Shown: positions 1 through 6,441 of the stretch, piece by piece
How positions within the stretch are numbered: position 1 is the stretch's first letter
Layout of the letters: every line of letters begins with the position of its first letter
From: Planctomycetota bacterium
GTDB lineage: Bacteria > Planctomycetota > Phycisphaerae > UBA1845 > UTPLA1
DNA length: 40,471 bases
Direction of reading: 5' to 3'
NCBI GenBank assembly: GCA_016712275.1
Contig: JADJRI010000056.1
Location: 1-40,471, forward strand
Program-made: the position numbers and the translations under genes
Notes under the pieces: model-generated
Databases searched by the model: none
What the model saw: only the letters and a program-made list of their open reading frames with translations
What the model was told of the DNA's origin: nothing

Positions 1-2
1 CC

Positions 3-155
3 GGTTTCGGCATGACAACCTCCGACCCGCGGAATCCGAGCGAATTCGTTCTCGTTTTGACGCCGGTTTCGGTGCCGATCGAGTTTGTTCGCAAGGACCA
101 GCCGCGCACCGCATGGGGCTCGAGCAGCACGCTCGATGCCGATGGAGGCGGATAG
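3..155 (+). CDS. C-terminal end of an unknown protein (cut by window edge)
   Basis: An open frame enters from the left edge and stops with TAG at 153-155. The visible 50 residues include a hydrophobic beta-like stretch (EFVLVLTPVSVPIEFV) followed by a polar, glycine-rich tail. No family is recognised. The following gene is on the opposite strand, so the two are convergent with about 50 bases between stops. That it is coding rests only on the open frame and codon use, and its start lies outside the window. Confidence 0.4.
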   Translation, partial: GFGMTTSDPRNPSEFVLVLTPVSVPIEFVRKDQPRTAWGSSSTLDADGGG

Positions 156-204
156 GCAACACCTGCCGCCCGATCCAGCGTAAAAAGTAAAACAAGCATC
201 CCGG

Positions 205-459
205 CTAACAATGCGGCTCGCGGCACTTTTGTTGAACAGGCCGAGGATCGCCTGATCGACAAAAGCACGCCGAAAACCCGATCGATAAAATCGAGAAGGC
301 CCACATTGTCAAATAAAGCTCGTCGACCAGCGTAAATTGTTCGGGCGGCCATGCATCGGCAAACTTCAACGCAACAACCAGCCCAATGGCCGCAATCCAG
401 CACCAGCCGCCGATCACGCTGAATAACAAGAGCGAAATCCGACGATTCCGCGCGGCCAT
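205..459 (-). CDS. Small hypothetical membrane protein
   Basis: 84 residues. Two hydrophobic segments are visible, roughly residues 8-31 and 47-64, with a basic start (MAARNRR) and a polar C-terminus, so a two-helix inner-membrane protein is likely. A GGAGAAGG stretch lies about 20 bases upstream of the ATG, a little far for a ribosome binding site. It is divergent from the larger membrane protein at 610. No family is recognised. A longer frame at 414-740 overlaps its start but has no protein-like features and is not called. Confidence 0.45.
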   Translation of the reverse strand: MAARNRRISLLLFSVIGGWCWIAAIGLVVALKFADAWPPEQFTLVDELYLTMWAFSILSIGFSACFCRSGDPRPVQQKCREPHC

Positions 460-609
460 TCTCGTTCCGGTCCGATCAACCTTCTCCGATTCATCGGCTG
501 CGTTTTCTTCTTGTAAATGAATGATCGATTATCCCATGTGAAAGCGGCAAGTGCTCTCGAAACCGTTCGATAACAGGTTTCCGGTTTTTCGGATAAGCTC
601 ATATATACC

Positions 610-1872
610 ATGAATGAAGGCACGACGCATTTGCATTCAACCGAATCCCCACGCCGCGTGCTCGGCTGTTTGGCCATTCTCGTCATCGCCCTCAGCATCG
701 CCTGCGGCCGCAATCTGGTGCTTTCACAGTGGCAGCTCACCGCCGACGGAAATGCCGGCGTTGAAGAAGCCGTTTCTTGGCTTCATGGCCGGTTCGACCT
801 GCCCTTCAAGGGAAATGACCCGACCGATCCCGATTCGCGCGGCTGGGACACCGCCGTCTACAACGGCAAAGTCTACAACATTTCTGCCCCGCTCATCGGC
901 ATACTGACATACATTCTCCATCCGTTTCACACACACGTGCTCGGATTTCCCGAGGGCGATTGGTCACCGTGGACATTCGTCTGGCTGCTTTATTGGCCGC
1001 TACCGATTGCGGGCTTCTTTGTTTTTCGCAATCGTCTCGGTGATTCCGCATGGGCCGCCCTGCTCACTTTCGTATGGATCGCCGGCACCGCCACACTTCC
1101 CAATCTCACGCTCACGGGTCGCGGACTGCTCGGACAGATGGACCACACCATGTCGCAAGTCGGCGTGCTCATTCTCATCAACGACCTCCTCGGCCGCCGC
1201 CGGATCTGGCCCGGTCTGGTCGGCCTTCTCATCACCACGTATTCGCGTCAGCTTACTTTCCTTTATGGCTTCGTGCTGGTCTGGGCCGCCTGGAAATATC
1301 GCGGGCCGAAAGTCGCGGCTCTCTGCCTCGCCGGGATGACCGCCATCGTCCTGCCTCTTTTCGCCCTCAACTATGCAAAGTTCGGCCATCCGCTCGACTT
1401 TGGCTATCGCTACATTTACGTCGGACGCGATGACGACTCCGCAGTCAAATGTAGGGAATTCGGCACGTTTTCGCCGCATTTCTTTCTCGAAAACGCGTAC
1501 TACATGCACTTGGCCCCGCCGGAAATCGCGGAAATATCGCCAAACAGCCTCATCATTCGCGAAACCAACGGCTACGGCACCTGCCTCTGGATCACCACGC
1601 CGCTCGCATTGTTCATCTTTTTCGCATGGAAACAGTGGTGGCCCAGCACGCCCGAACGCGCCCTCATGATCTGCACTTTTCTCATCATGGCCGCTCTCTT
1701 ATGTTATCACACGCCCGGCCACTGGGGGCACGGCTACAGCCGCTTCACCCTGGACTTCATGGTGGTCTGGCTCGTCGTTACGGCCCCTTTTATGCGAGGC
1801 GGGTGGCGAACGAACGCCACGCTCGCGTGTACGGCATGGAGCGTGTGGTATTTCTCGGGATTGAGTGTTTAG
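610..1872 (+). CDS. Multi-pass membrane protein, paralog of the gene at 22027
   Basis: 420 residues with about nine or ten hydrophobic segments; function not recognised. The layout (short cytoplasmic N-terminus, first helix near residues 17-37, a polar loop with NGKVYNISAPL, then serial helices) resembles membrane glycosyltransferase-like or polyprenyl-sugar-dependent enzymes, but no catalytic motif can be named. It clearly aligns with the protein at 22027-23368: both have (D/N)GK(V/A)YN near residue 80, LL(G/A)xDLLG(R/K)RRIWP, YSRQ or WSRQ, a NYAKFGHPL or SYIKFGNPL block, and the ending GHxxYxxDFxxxW. These shared polar motifs between helices are the best candidates for functional residues. 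The start is the ATG just after an AT-rich leader. It is intact, unlike its paralog. Confidence 0.75.
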   Translation: MNEGTTHLHSTESPRRVLGCLAILVIALSIACGRNLVLSQWQLTADGNAGVEEAVSWLHGRFDLPFKGNDPTDPDSRGWDTAVYNGKVYNISAPLIGILTYILHPFHTHVLGFPEGDWSPWTFVWLLYWPLPIAGFFVFRNRLGDSAWAALLTFVWIAGTATLPNLTLTGRGLLGQMDHTMSQVGVLILINDLLGRRRIWPGLVGLLITTYSRQLTFLYGFVLVWAAWKYRGPKVAALCLAGMTAIVLPLFALNYAKFGHPLDFGYRYIYVGRDDDSAVKCREFGTFSPHFFLENAYYMHLAPPEIAEISPNSLIIRETNGYGTCLWITTPLALFIFFAWKQWWPSTPERALMICTFLIMAALLCYHTPGHWGHGYSRFTLDFMVVWLVVTAPFMRGGWRTNATLACTAWSVWYFSGLSV

Positions 1873-1889
1873 TGATTTGAATTAACTCG

Positions 1890-1989
1890 AAGGAAAAATG
1901 AAAAATGAAAAATGAAAAAGCCGATGACAACGCGACGTCTTAACCGGAATCAGTTTTTTCATTTTACATTTTGCCTTTTTCATTCCTTG
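1890..1989. repeat. A/T-rich heptad repeat forming a long imperfect inverted repeat upstream of nuoF
   Basis: The left arm (1891-1920) is a run of ATGAAAA-type heptads. The right arm (1954-1988) is the imperfect complement (TTTTCATTTTACATTTTGCC and similar). About 33 bases separate the arms. The transcript could fold into a long A-U hairpin ending only a few bases before the nuoF ATG at 1997. It could be a promoter-proximal regulatory structure, a terminator for the preceding membrane-protein gene, or a dispersed repeat. The sequence shows the symmetry but not the role. Confidence 0.6.
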
Positions 1990-1996
1990 GTGCCCA

Positions 1997-3343
1997 ATGC
2001 CCAAATTCGAACCTGTACTGTTGAAAAACCTCGCCGTCGAGAACATCCGCACGCTCAAGACCTACCAGTCGCGCGGCGGATACGAGACTGCCAGAAAAGT
2101 CCTCACCACAATGACGCCCGACGCCGTCATCGAACAGGTGAAAAACTCCGGCCTGCGCGGCCGCGGCGGCGCGGGCTTCCCCTGCGGCATGAAGTGGTCG
2201 TTCCTTCCGCCCAACCGCGAGATCACCTATCTCTGTGTCAACGCCGATGAATCCGAACCCGGCACCTTCTGCAACCGCGTGCTGATGGAGGAAGATCCGC
2301 ACCAGCTTCTCGAAGGCATTCTCATCTCCGGCTTCGCCACGCGCACCACCAACGCCTACATCTACATGCGCGTCGAGTTCCACGAGCAGTTCCACATTCT
2401 CCAGAAAGCCCTCGACGAAGCCTACGCCGCCGGCCTCTTCGGCAAGAACATCTTCGGCTCGCCCTACTCCATGAATTGCTACATTCACCGCGGCGCCGGC
2501 GCCTATGTCTGCGGCGAAGAGACGGGCCTCATCGAATCGCTCGAAGGCAAGCGCGGCTGGCCGCGCATCAAGCCGCCGTTCCCCGCGATCGAAGGCTTAT
2601 TTCGCCGACCCACCGTCGTCAACAATGTGGAGACCCTCTGCTGCGTCGTCCACATTTTCGAACGCGGCGCGGAGTGGTTCAAATCCATCGGCACCGAAGG
2701 CTCCGCCGGGCCGAAGCTCTTCACCGTCAGCGGCCCGGTCAACAAGCCCGGCTGCTTCGAAGCCCCGCTCGGCCTCTCCTGCCGCGACCTGATCTTCGGC
2801 GACGACTACGGCCGCGGCATGAAAGACGGCAAAAAAGTAAAAGGCTGCATTCCCGGCGGCCTCTCCGTCGGCGTCCTCACCGAGAGCGAGCTCGACTGCA
2901 AACTCGACTTCGACGATGTCCGCAAGTACGGCCTCCTCGGCCTCGGCACGGCCGGCGCGATCGTGATTCCCCACGATGCCGACATCCGCCAGGTGCTCGC
3001 CAACATCACGCGCTTCTACAGCTCCGAAAGCTGCGGCCAATGCACCCAATGCCGCGAAGGCACCAACTGGGCCTACAAGATCGCCCTCCGCATCGCCCTC
3101 GGTGCCGGCCGCATGGCAGACCTCGACCTCCTCGAAGAAATCACCACCAACATGGGCATGATGCCCGGCCTCTCCATCTGCGGCCTGCCGGACGGCGCCT
3201 GCTACCCCATCCGCACGATCGTCCAAAAGTTCCGCGCGGAGTTCGAAGACCACATCCGCAAGCAGGAGCCGCACCGGGTGGAGACGGTTCTCAAACGCCT
3301 GAATCCGGCGACGTATGAGCTGCCGATTTTGGGAGTCCGCTAG
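1997..3343 (+). CDS. nuoF: NADH-quinone oxidoreductase subunit F (NADH-binding, FMN and 4Fe-4S)
   Basis: 448 residues. This is the 51-kDa subunit of respiratory complex I, which oxidises NADH through FMN and passes electrons to the Fe-S chain on the cytoplasmic side of the membrane. The glycine-rich nucleotide/FMN-binding motif GRGGAGFP is near residues 55-62. NADESEPGTF and GAGAYVCGEETGLIESLEG follow, and the N3 cluster motif SCGQCTQCREG is near 345-355 with the fourth cysteine near 394. No nuoE or nuoG is adjacent, so it stands alone here. Its last 29 codons (3256-3343, RKQEPHRVETVLKRLNPAT and on to the stop) recur three more times downstream. The ATG is preceded by the A/T inverted repeat. 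No damage is visible. Confidence 0.96.
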   Translation: MPKFEPVLLKNLAVENIRTLKTYQSRGGYETARKVLTTMTPDAVIEQVKNSGLRGRGGAGFPCGMKWSFLPPNREITYLCVNADESEPGTFCNRVLMEEDPHQLLEGILISGFATRTTNAYIYMRVEFHEQFHILQKALDEAYAAGLFGKNIFGSPYSMNCYIHRGAGAYVCGEETGLIESLEGKRGWPRIKPPFPAIEGLFRRPTVVNNVETLCCVVHIFERGAEWFKSIGTEGSAGPKLFTVSGPVNKPGCFEAPLGLSCRDLIFGDDYGRGMKDGKKVKGCIPGGLSVGVLTESELDCKLDFDDVRKYGLLGLGTAGAIVIPHDADIRQVLANITRFYSSESCGQCTQCREGTNWAYKIALRIALGAGRMADLDLLEEITTNMGMMPGLSICGLPDGACYPIRTIVQKFRAEFEDHIRKQEPHRVETVLKRLNPATYELPILGVR

Positions 3344-3370
3344 GACGGGGAAGCGAGCGAGGACCCGTAC

Positions 3371-3844
3371 ATGAAGACCTTTAAAGTCTATGTCGACACC
3401 TCCGTCTTCGGCGGCGTATTCGATGACGAATTCAAGAACGGCAGCCGATCATTCTTCGATCTCGTTCGGGCCGGACGCTTTGAATTGCAAATCTCCGACG
3501 TCTGCCGCAAGGAAATCGCAGGCGCACCTGAGGACGTCCGGGCGTTTTTCGATTCGGTCATCGCATATCTGGAAGTGGTTCCCATCGACGAACGGGTGCT
3601 TCAGCTTCGTGATGCCTATGTTTCAGCGGGCGTGGTCGGCAAGCGCTGGCTGGATGACGCTTCTCACGTTGCCGCTGCCGTCGTTTCCGGGAGCGAACTG
3701 ATTGTCAGTTGGAACTTCCGCCATATCGTTCACTTCGAAAAGATTCGGCACTACAATCAGGTGAACACCCGCATGGGTTACCGCGAGATCGAAATTCGGT
3801 CGCCCCTCGAGGTCCTGGATTATGAAGACGAAGAAGCAGTTTGA
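3371..3844 (+). CDS. PIN-domain toxin-like ribonuclease (VapC type)
   Basis: 157 residues. PIN domains cut RNA using a cluster of acidic residues and usually act as toxins of type II toxin-antitoxin pairs. The expected residues are visible: D9 in YVDTSVFGG, E48 in CRKEIA, the D95-D96 pair in LDDASHVAAA, and the closing SWNFRHI block (N115). It begins 27 bases after nuoF and its 3' end overlaps the next small gene by 23 bases, the coupling expected of a toxin-antitoxin operon. In this subfamily the small partner lies downstream rather than upstream. The family is clear; toxicity and cognate pairing are inferred. Confidence 0.85.
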   Translation: MKTFKVYVDTSVFGGVFDDEFKNGSRSFFDLVRAGRFELQISDVCRKEIAGAPEDVRAFFDSVIAYLEVVPIDERVLQLRDAYVSAGVVGKRWLDDASHVAAAVVSGSELIVSWNFRHIVHFEKIRHYNQVNTRMGYREIEIRSPLEVLDYEDEEAV

Positions 3845-3995
3845 TTGCGTCGAGATGAAGCACCGTGCCCAGCAGAAAATCCGCAAGGATTTGGAAGGGG
3901 CCACGCATGCCGAAGAGATCGCCTATTTTCGACGCGGCGGCGAAGAGCTGGAGCGACGCATCCAGGAGGCGAAGGCAAAGCTCCGCAAGGCGTAG
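3822..3995 (+). CDS. Small antitoxin-like partner of the PIN protein
   Basis: 57 residues. The ATG at 3822 lies inside the end of the PIN gene in another frame. The protein is highly charged and probably helical: FDCVEMKHRAQQKIRKDL is followed by EEIAYFRRGGEELERRI. Small proteins with a DCVEMK start next to PIN proteins are a known pairing in planctomycetes and cyanobacteria, and an antitoxin role is inferred from that and the overlap. A homolog of about 50 residues lies at 5930-6082 without a PIN gene beside it. A copy of the nuoF tail begins 37 bases after the stop. Confidence 0.75.
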   Translation: MKTKKQFDCVEMKHRAQQKIRKDLEGATHAEEIAYFRRGGEELERRIQEAKAKLRKA

Positions 3996-4032
3996 TCGCC
4001 GATTTCCCAAGGGCCGGATTTGAATGCCCCGA

Positions 4033-4120
4033 CCGCAAACAGGAGCCGCACCGCGTGGAGACCGTCCTCAAACGCCTGAACCCGGCGACGGATGAGCTGC
4101 CGATTCCGGGAGTGCGCTGA
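4033..4120 (+). repeat. nuoF 3'-end copy B (88 nt)
   Basis: A gapless copy of the last 88 bases of nuoF (3256-3343), including a stop codon (TGA instead of TAG). By eye there are 11 base differences. Six are synonymous, two codons change amino acid (Tyr to Asp and Leu to Pro), and the stop codon differs. The copy has no start of its own. It is joined on its left to the small antitoxin-like gene through a ~35-base linker (GGGCCGGATTTGAATGCCCC) that also precedes copy D, and on its right to a hairpin element that also follows copy C. Confidence 0.9.
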
Positions 4121-4132
4121 GGCATTTTTGCA

Positions 4133-4193
4133 CCTCTCCCTTTGAAAGGAGAGGCTGGTTGAGGGTGAATTGTGGCACCGGTTTCCAACCGGT
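4133..4193. repeat. Double hairpin element after nuoF tail copy B
   Basis: Two adjacent palindromes. CCTCTCC...GGAGAGG is at 4133-4154, and a perfect ACCGGTT-TCC-AACCGGT is at 4177-4193. The whole stretch, including the linking GAGGGTGA.TTGTGG and the following GTGAGCCG, recurs after tail copy C at 5107-5176. It could act as a terminator or as a REP-like dispersed palindrome. The rest of the interval up to 4368 shows no gene. Confidence 0.6.
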
Positions 4194-4368
4194 GAGCCGC
4201 GGCAGCGGCCCAAAACAGAGCCGCGCCCGTCAGGAAGCGGTGGGCGCTCTCAACGAGTCGGCTTGGCTCGTGAATAGATTCGGCGGAAGTGTGGCGCCGG
4301 CTAATATCTGGTGCGAACGAATATCACGCATTGGAATTTAAGTTAAGCGATTCCCAAGAGGCTCCAGA

Positions 4369-4650
4369 GTGTTCGACCGAATCCTGATAAAGATGCGAGA
4401 GTTGATTCGAACAGGACAATACATTGCCACAACCCATGCACTCGACGAGATGGAAGCCGATAGCCTGATCATCTTTGATGTCGAGCACTGCATCCTCGCG
4501 GGCCGCATACGGGTTCGCCAGAAGGACCGCGTCACCGCCGAATGGAAATACGTGGTGGAAGGACCGGCCCTCGACCGCAAGCTCATTCACGTCGTTGCAA
4601 AAATCGGACCCACCGGTAAGCTGGTGATCATCACGGCCTATCGACTATAG
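4369..4650 (+). CDS. DUF4258 family protein, probable RelE-like toxin
   Basis: 93 residues starting at GTG; an internal ATG 24 bases downstream is the alternative start. The DUF4258 signature is plain: TGQYIATTHALDEMEADSL, then DVEHCILAG, then WKYVVEGPALDRK and the terminal VVAKIGPTGKLVIITAY. Members of this family are paired with zinc-finger or HTH antitoxins and are thought to be small RNases. Here it is followed after 7 bases by a YgiT-type protein, giving a two-gene operon with toxin first, the same order as mqsR-mqsA. The family call is firm and the activity is inferred. Confidence 0.88.
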   Translation: MFDRILIKMRELIRTGQYIATTHALDEMEADSLIIFDVEHCILAGRIRVRQKDRVTAEWKYVVEGPALDRKLIHVVAKIGPTGKLVIITAYRL

Positions 4651-4657
4651 TGGCAGG

Positions 4658-4903
4658 ATGGCAGTTATGGTGTGCGACATCTGTGGAAACAAAAAGGCTC
4701 GCGTGCGCCGCATCACCCGCAGCTTCGGTCGCGGCCGCTCGACCTTTCTGATTGAGAACGTGCCGGTCGTCTCCTGCCCCTCCTGCGGCGAAAGCTACCT
4801 GACGGCGGCCACGCTGAAGGAAATCGAACGAATCCGCCTCCACTGGCGCGAACTGGCGGTCGAAACCAACATCCCGCTGGCCAAGTTTGAAGGCGCGGCC
4901 TGA
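4658..4903 (+). CDS. YgiT-type zinc-finger protein (MqsA-like antitoxin)
   Basis: 81 residues. It has two CxxC pairs, C6/C9 in CDICG and C40/C43 in CPSCGE, with a beta-rich stretch between them (FLIENVPVVSC). This is the N-terminal zinc-binding, toxin-binding half of MqsA. The usual C-terminal DNA-binding HTH domain is absent. The protein ends instead with a short amphipathic helix (LKEIERIRLHWREL), as is common for stand-alone YgiT proteins paired with DUF4258. It is the likely antitoxin to the gene just upstream. Autoregulation cannot be judged because the DNA-binding domain is missing. Confidence 0.88.
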   Translation: MAVMVCDICGNKKARVRRITRSFGRGRSTFLIENVPVVSCPSCGESYLTAATLKEIERIRLHWRELAVETNIPLAKFEGAA

Positions 4904-4921
4904 CATCCCGAAAAAGCGTGT

Positions 4922-5084
4922 CTTGGCACGGCAATTTGCCCAAATGGCTTCATTTGCACGATCGTGCAGAAGTTCCGCCGAATTCGAAGACCCCATCCGC
5001 AAGCAGGAGCCGCACCGGGTGGAGACAGTCCTCAAACGCCTGAACCCGGCGACGTTTGAGCTGCCGATCCTCGGCGCACGCTAA
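4922..5084 (+). repeat. nuoF 3'-end copy C (88 nt core, extended at left)
   Basis: The core at 4997-5084 matches the last 88 bases of nuoF without gaps. Most codon differences are synonymous; Tyr to Phe and Val to Ala are the only replacements, and the stop is TAA. Similarity extends further left than in copies B and D. The preceding bases still encode a TIVQKFR match in the nuoF frame, after which two bases are missing (near 4976-4981), and a degraded AIC.(P)NG..C segment reaches back to about 4922. The copy therefore derives from a longer piece of nuoF. It has no start codon and is not expected to be expressed as NuoF. Confidence 0.88.
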
Positions 5085-5106
5085 CCCGCCGCACAGCGGG
5101 CACTTC

Positions 5107-5176
5107 CCTCTCCCTCGAAGGGAGAAGTTGGGTGAGGGTGATTGTGGTTCCGGCTTTCAACCGGTGAGCCGTGTAG
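5107..5176. repeat. Double hairpin element after nuoF tail copy C
   Basis: TCTCCCT (5109-5115) pairs with AGGGAGA (5119-5125). GAGGGTGATTGTGG and CCGGCTTTCAACCGGTGAGCCG follow, closely matching the element at 4133-4200. The second palindrome has decayed relative to the copy after tail B. Tail plus hairpin is thus repeated as one unit of roughly 150 bases. Confidence 0.6.
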
Positions 5177-5262
5177 CAGGGTTCAGACCTCTCAGAGCAA
5201 CACCGGCGAATTGCCGCGGCCGCGCCCGCGAAGAACTTCATCGCAATTCTCATCGAGTTCGA

Positions 5263-5268
5263 TATAAT
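5263..5268 (+). promoter_or_regulatory. Candidate -10 element for the DUF433-DUF5615 operon
   Basis: A perfect TATAAT lies 28 bases before the ATG of the DUF433 gene, in a locally AT-richer stretch. No convincing -35 hexamer sits at 16-18 bases. The closest is TCGCAA at 5241-5246. It is plausible on position only. Confidence 0.3.
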
Positions 5269-5295
5269 CAAGATACTGTCAACTGGAGCAGTCCC

Positions 5296-5538
5296 ATGCC
5301 CGACACCGACGACTGGCGCTCGCGAATCCAGATCGACCCCGCCATCCACCACGGCGATCCCTGCATCCTTGGAACGCGCGTCCCCGTGGCCGTCATCGTC
5401 GGCAGCGTGGCGGACGGCGACTCGTGGGAAACGATCATCGGTTCGTATCCCCAACTGACCCACGACGACATTCAGGCGGCTCTCCACTTTGCCGCCGAAG
5501 CCGTCAACCGCTTCGATTACATTCCGATTGCTGGTTAA
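5296..5538 (+). CDS. DUF433 family antitoxin
   Basis: 80 residues, starting at the ATG at 5296. The DUF433 core is textbook: RIQIDPAIHHGDPCILGTRVPV, then a short helix, SWETIIGSYPQLTHDDIQAALHFAAEA. These are small HTH-like proteins that act as antitoxins to PIN-like DUF5615 proteins. The stop is 7 bases before the DUF5615 ATG, so the two form an operon in the usual antitoxin-first order. The family is firm; the regulatory role is inferred from known pairs. Confidence 0.92.
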   Translation: MPDTDDWRSRIQIDPAIHHGDPCILGTRVPVAVIVGSVADGDSWETIIGSYPQLTHDDIQAALHFAAEAVNRFDYIPIAG

Positions 5539-5545
5539 TGCGCCG

Positions 5546-5911
5546 ATGGCCATCCGATTCAAGATCGATGAAGACCTGCCGGGCGAAATCGCGAACTTGC
5601 TGCGAATCGCGGGGCACGACGCGCTTTCCGTTGTCGAACAAAAGCTGACCGGCACAAAAGATGAAGCCCTGTGGCCGATCATCCAGAGCGAATCACGGTG
5701 CCTCCTGACGGCCGACAAGGGTTTCGCCGACATTCGTCGGCATCCGCCGGGGTCGCATGCGGGGATCATTCTGTTCCGATTGCCGCGCGAATCGCGGGCC
5801 GGGTATATTCGGCTGGCGGAGTTCCTTTTGCGGAGCTTCGACTTGGCGGAGGTGTCCGGGACCCTTGTCGTTGTTTCACCCGCAGCAATACGAGTTCACC
5901 GCTCTCAATAG
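5546..5911 (+). CDS. DUF5615 PIN-like toxin
   Basis: 121 residues. The start chosen is the ATG at 5546, which puts the family's N-terminal strand FKIDEDLP at residues 5-12; the longer open frame from 5489 lies inside the DUF433 gene. Acidic residues typical of this PIN-like fold are visible: D8 and D10, the TKDEALW motif, and LTADKGFADIR with its conserved Asp residues. It probably cuts RNA and is neutralised by the adjacent DUF433 protein. The ending (VVSPAAIRVHRSQ) fits the final strand of the family. It is followed after 18 bases by an orphan small antitoxin-like gene of a different module type. Confidence 0.88.
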   Translation: MAIRFKIDEDLPGEIANLLRIAGHDALSVVEQKLTGTKDEALWPIIQSESRCLLTADKGFADIRRHPPGSHAGIILFRLPRESRAGYIRLAEFLLRSFDLAEVSGTLVVVSPAAIRVHRSQ

Positions 5912-5929
5912 CCGGCGTCGGCACGGGCC

Positions 5930-6082
5930 ATGAGCAAGAAGAAGACATCTGATTGCGTCGAGATGAAACGGCAGGCCCAGCGAAAAATCCGTGAACAGCT
6001 TCGCGAGACAACGCGCGAGGAAGAACTGGCATACTTTCGGGCCAGGGGCGAGGCGCTTCAGAAACGCATCGACGCGGCGTAG
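5930..6082 (+). CDS. Orphan small antitoxin-like protein (homolog of 3822-3995)
   Basis: 50 residues, MSKKKTSDCVEMKRQAQRK and onward. It matches the PIN partner at 3822 across almost its whole length: DCVEMK, A.RKIR, and EE(L/I)AYFR.(R/G)GE. No PIN gene precedes it; the DUF433-DUF5615 pair occupies that place. It is therefore either a leftover of a lost PIN module or a third component of this operon. As at 3995, the stop is followed by a GGGCCGGA.TTGAA.GCCCC linker and then a nuoF tail. It is too short to exclude chance on its own, but the homology makes it real or recently real. Confidence 0.65.
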   Translation: MSKKKTSDCVEMKRQAQRKIREQLRETTREEELAYFRARGEALQKRIDAA

Positions 6083-6147
6083 GCGGGACGGGCAAGGGGC
6101 TGAGCCGAGGACGCTGCGAGGCTTCGGGCCGGACTTGAAAGCCCCGT

Positions 6148-6235
6148 CCGCAGGCAGGAGCCGCACCGGGTGGAGAGGGTCCTCAAGCGCCCGAACCCGG
6201 TGACGTATGAGTTGCCGATTCTGAGAATCCACCTA
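6148..6235 (+). repeat. nuoF 3'-end copy D (88 nt, most degraded)
   Basis: A gapless 88-base match to the end of nuoF. Unlike copies B and C, it carries many amino-acid replacements (Lys to Arg, Thr to Arg, Leu to Pro, Ala to Val, Gly to Arg, Val to Ile, Arg to His), and the stop codon has become CTA, so the frame runs on. It is the copy furthest from nuoF. No hairpin element follows it; the sequence turns AT-richer within about 100 bases, leading to the ATPase gene. Confidence 0.85.
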
Positions 6236-6441
6236 TTCTGTATCACTGGGTTTTCAATCGGCCCGATTGTTCTCGCCTGCCCTGCAAAATGTGCCGTTCC
6301 GACCGTTCTCAAGCTTCAAGTCCGTTCAAATTGCTGTCCGATAGTTTTCATAACAAGAGCGCCGGGTTATACTTGCGGTCATCGGATCAAAGCCGCTGGC
6401 GAGATCGAATCGAACTGAGTCGCTCAAAGAGAGCCGTTAAG

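Noticed and set aside
2476..3318. Long plus-strand open frame inside nuoF
   Set aside because: The translation is almost entirely Arg, Pro, His and Ala and lies wholly within nuoF in another frame; it is a GC-bias shadow.
4324..4590. Minus-strand frames opposite the DUF4258 gene
   Set aside because: They mirror a plus-strand gene with a clear family signature and show no motifs of their own.
3256..6235. nuoF tails as integron attC sites with TA genes as cassettes
   Set aside because: The repeat length and position after each small operon resemble a cassette array, but no GTTRRRY/RYYYAAC core sites or typical attC arms are present, the repeat is coding with mostly synonymous changes, and no integrase is seen.
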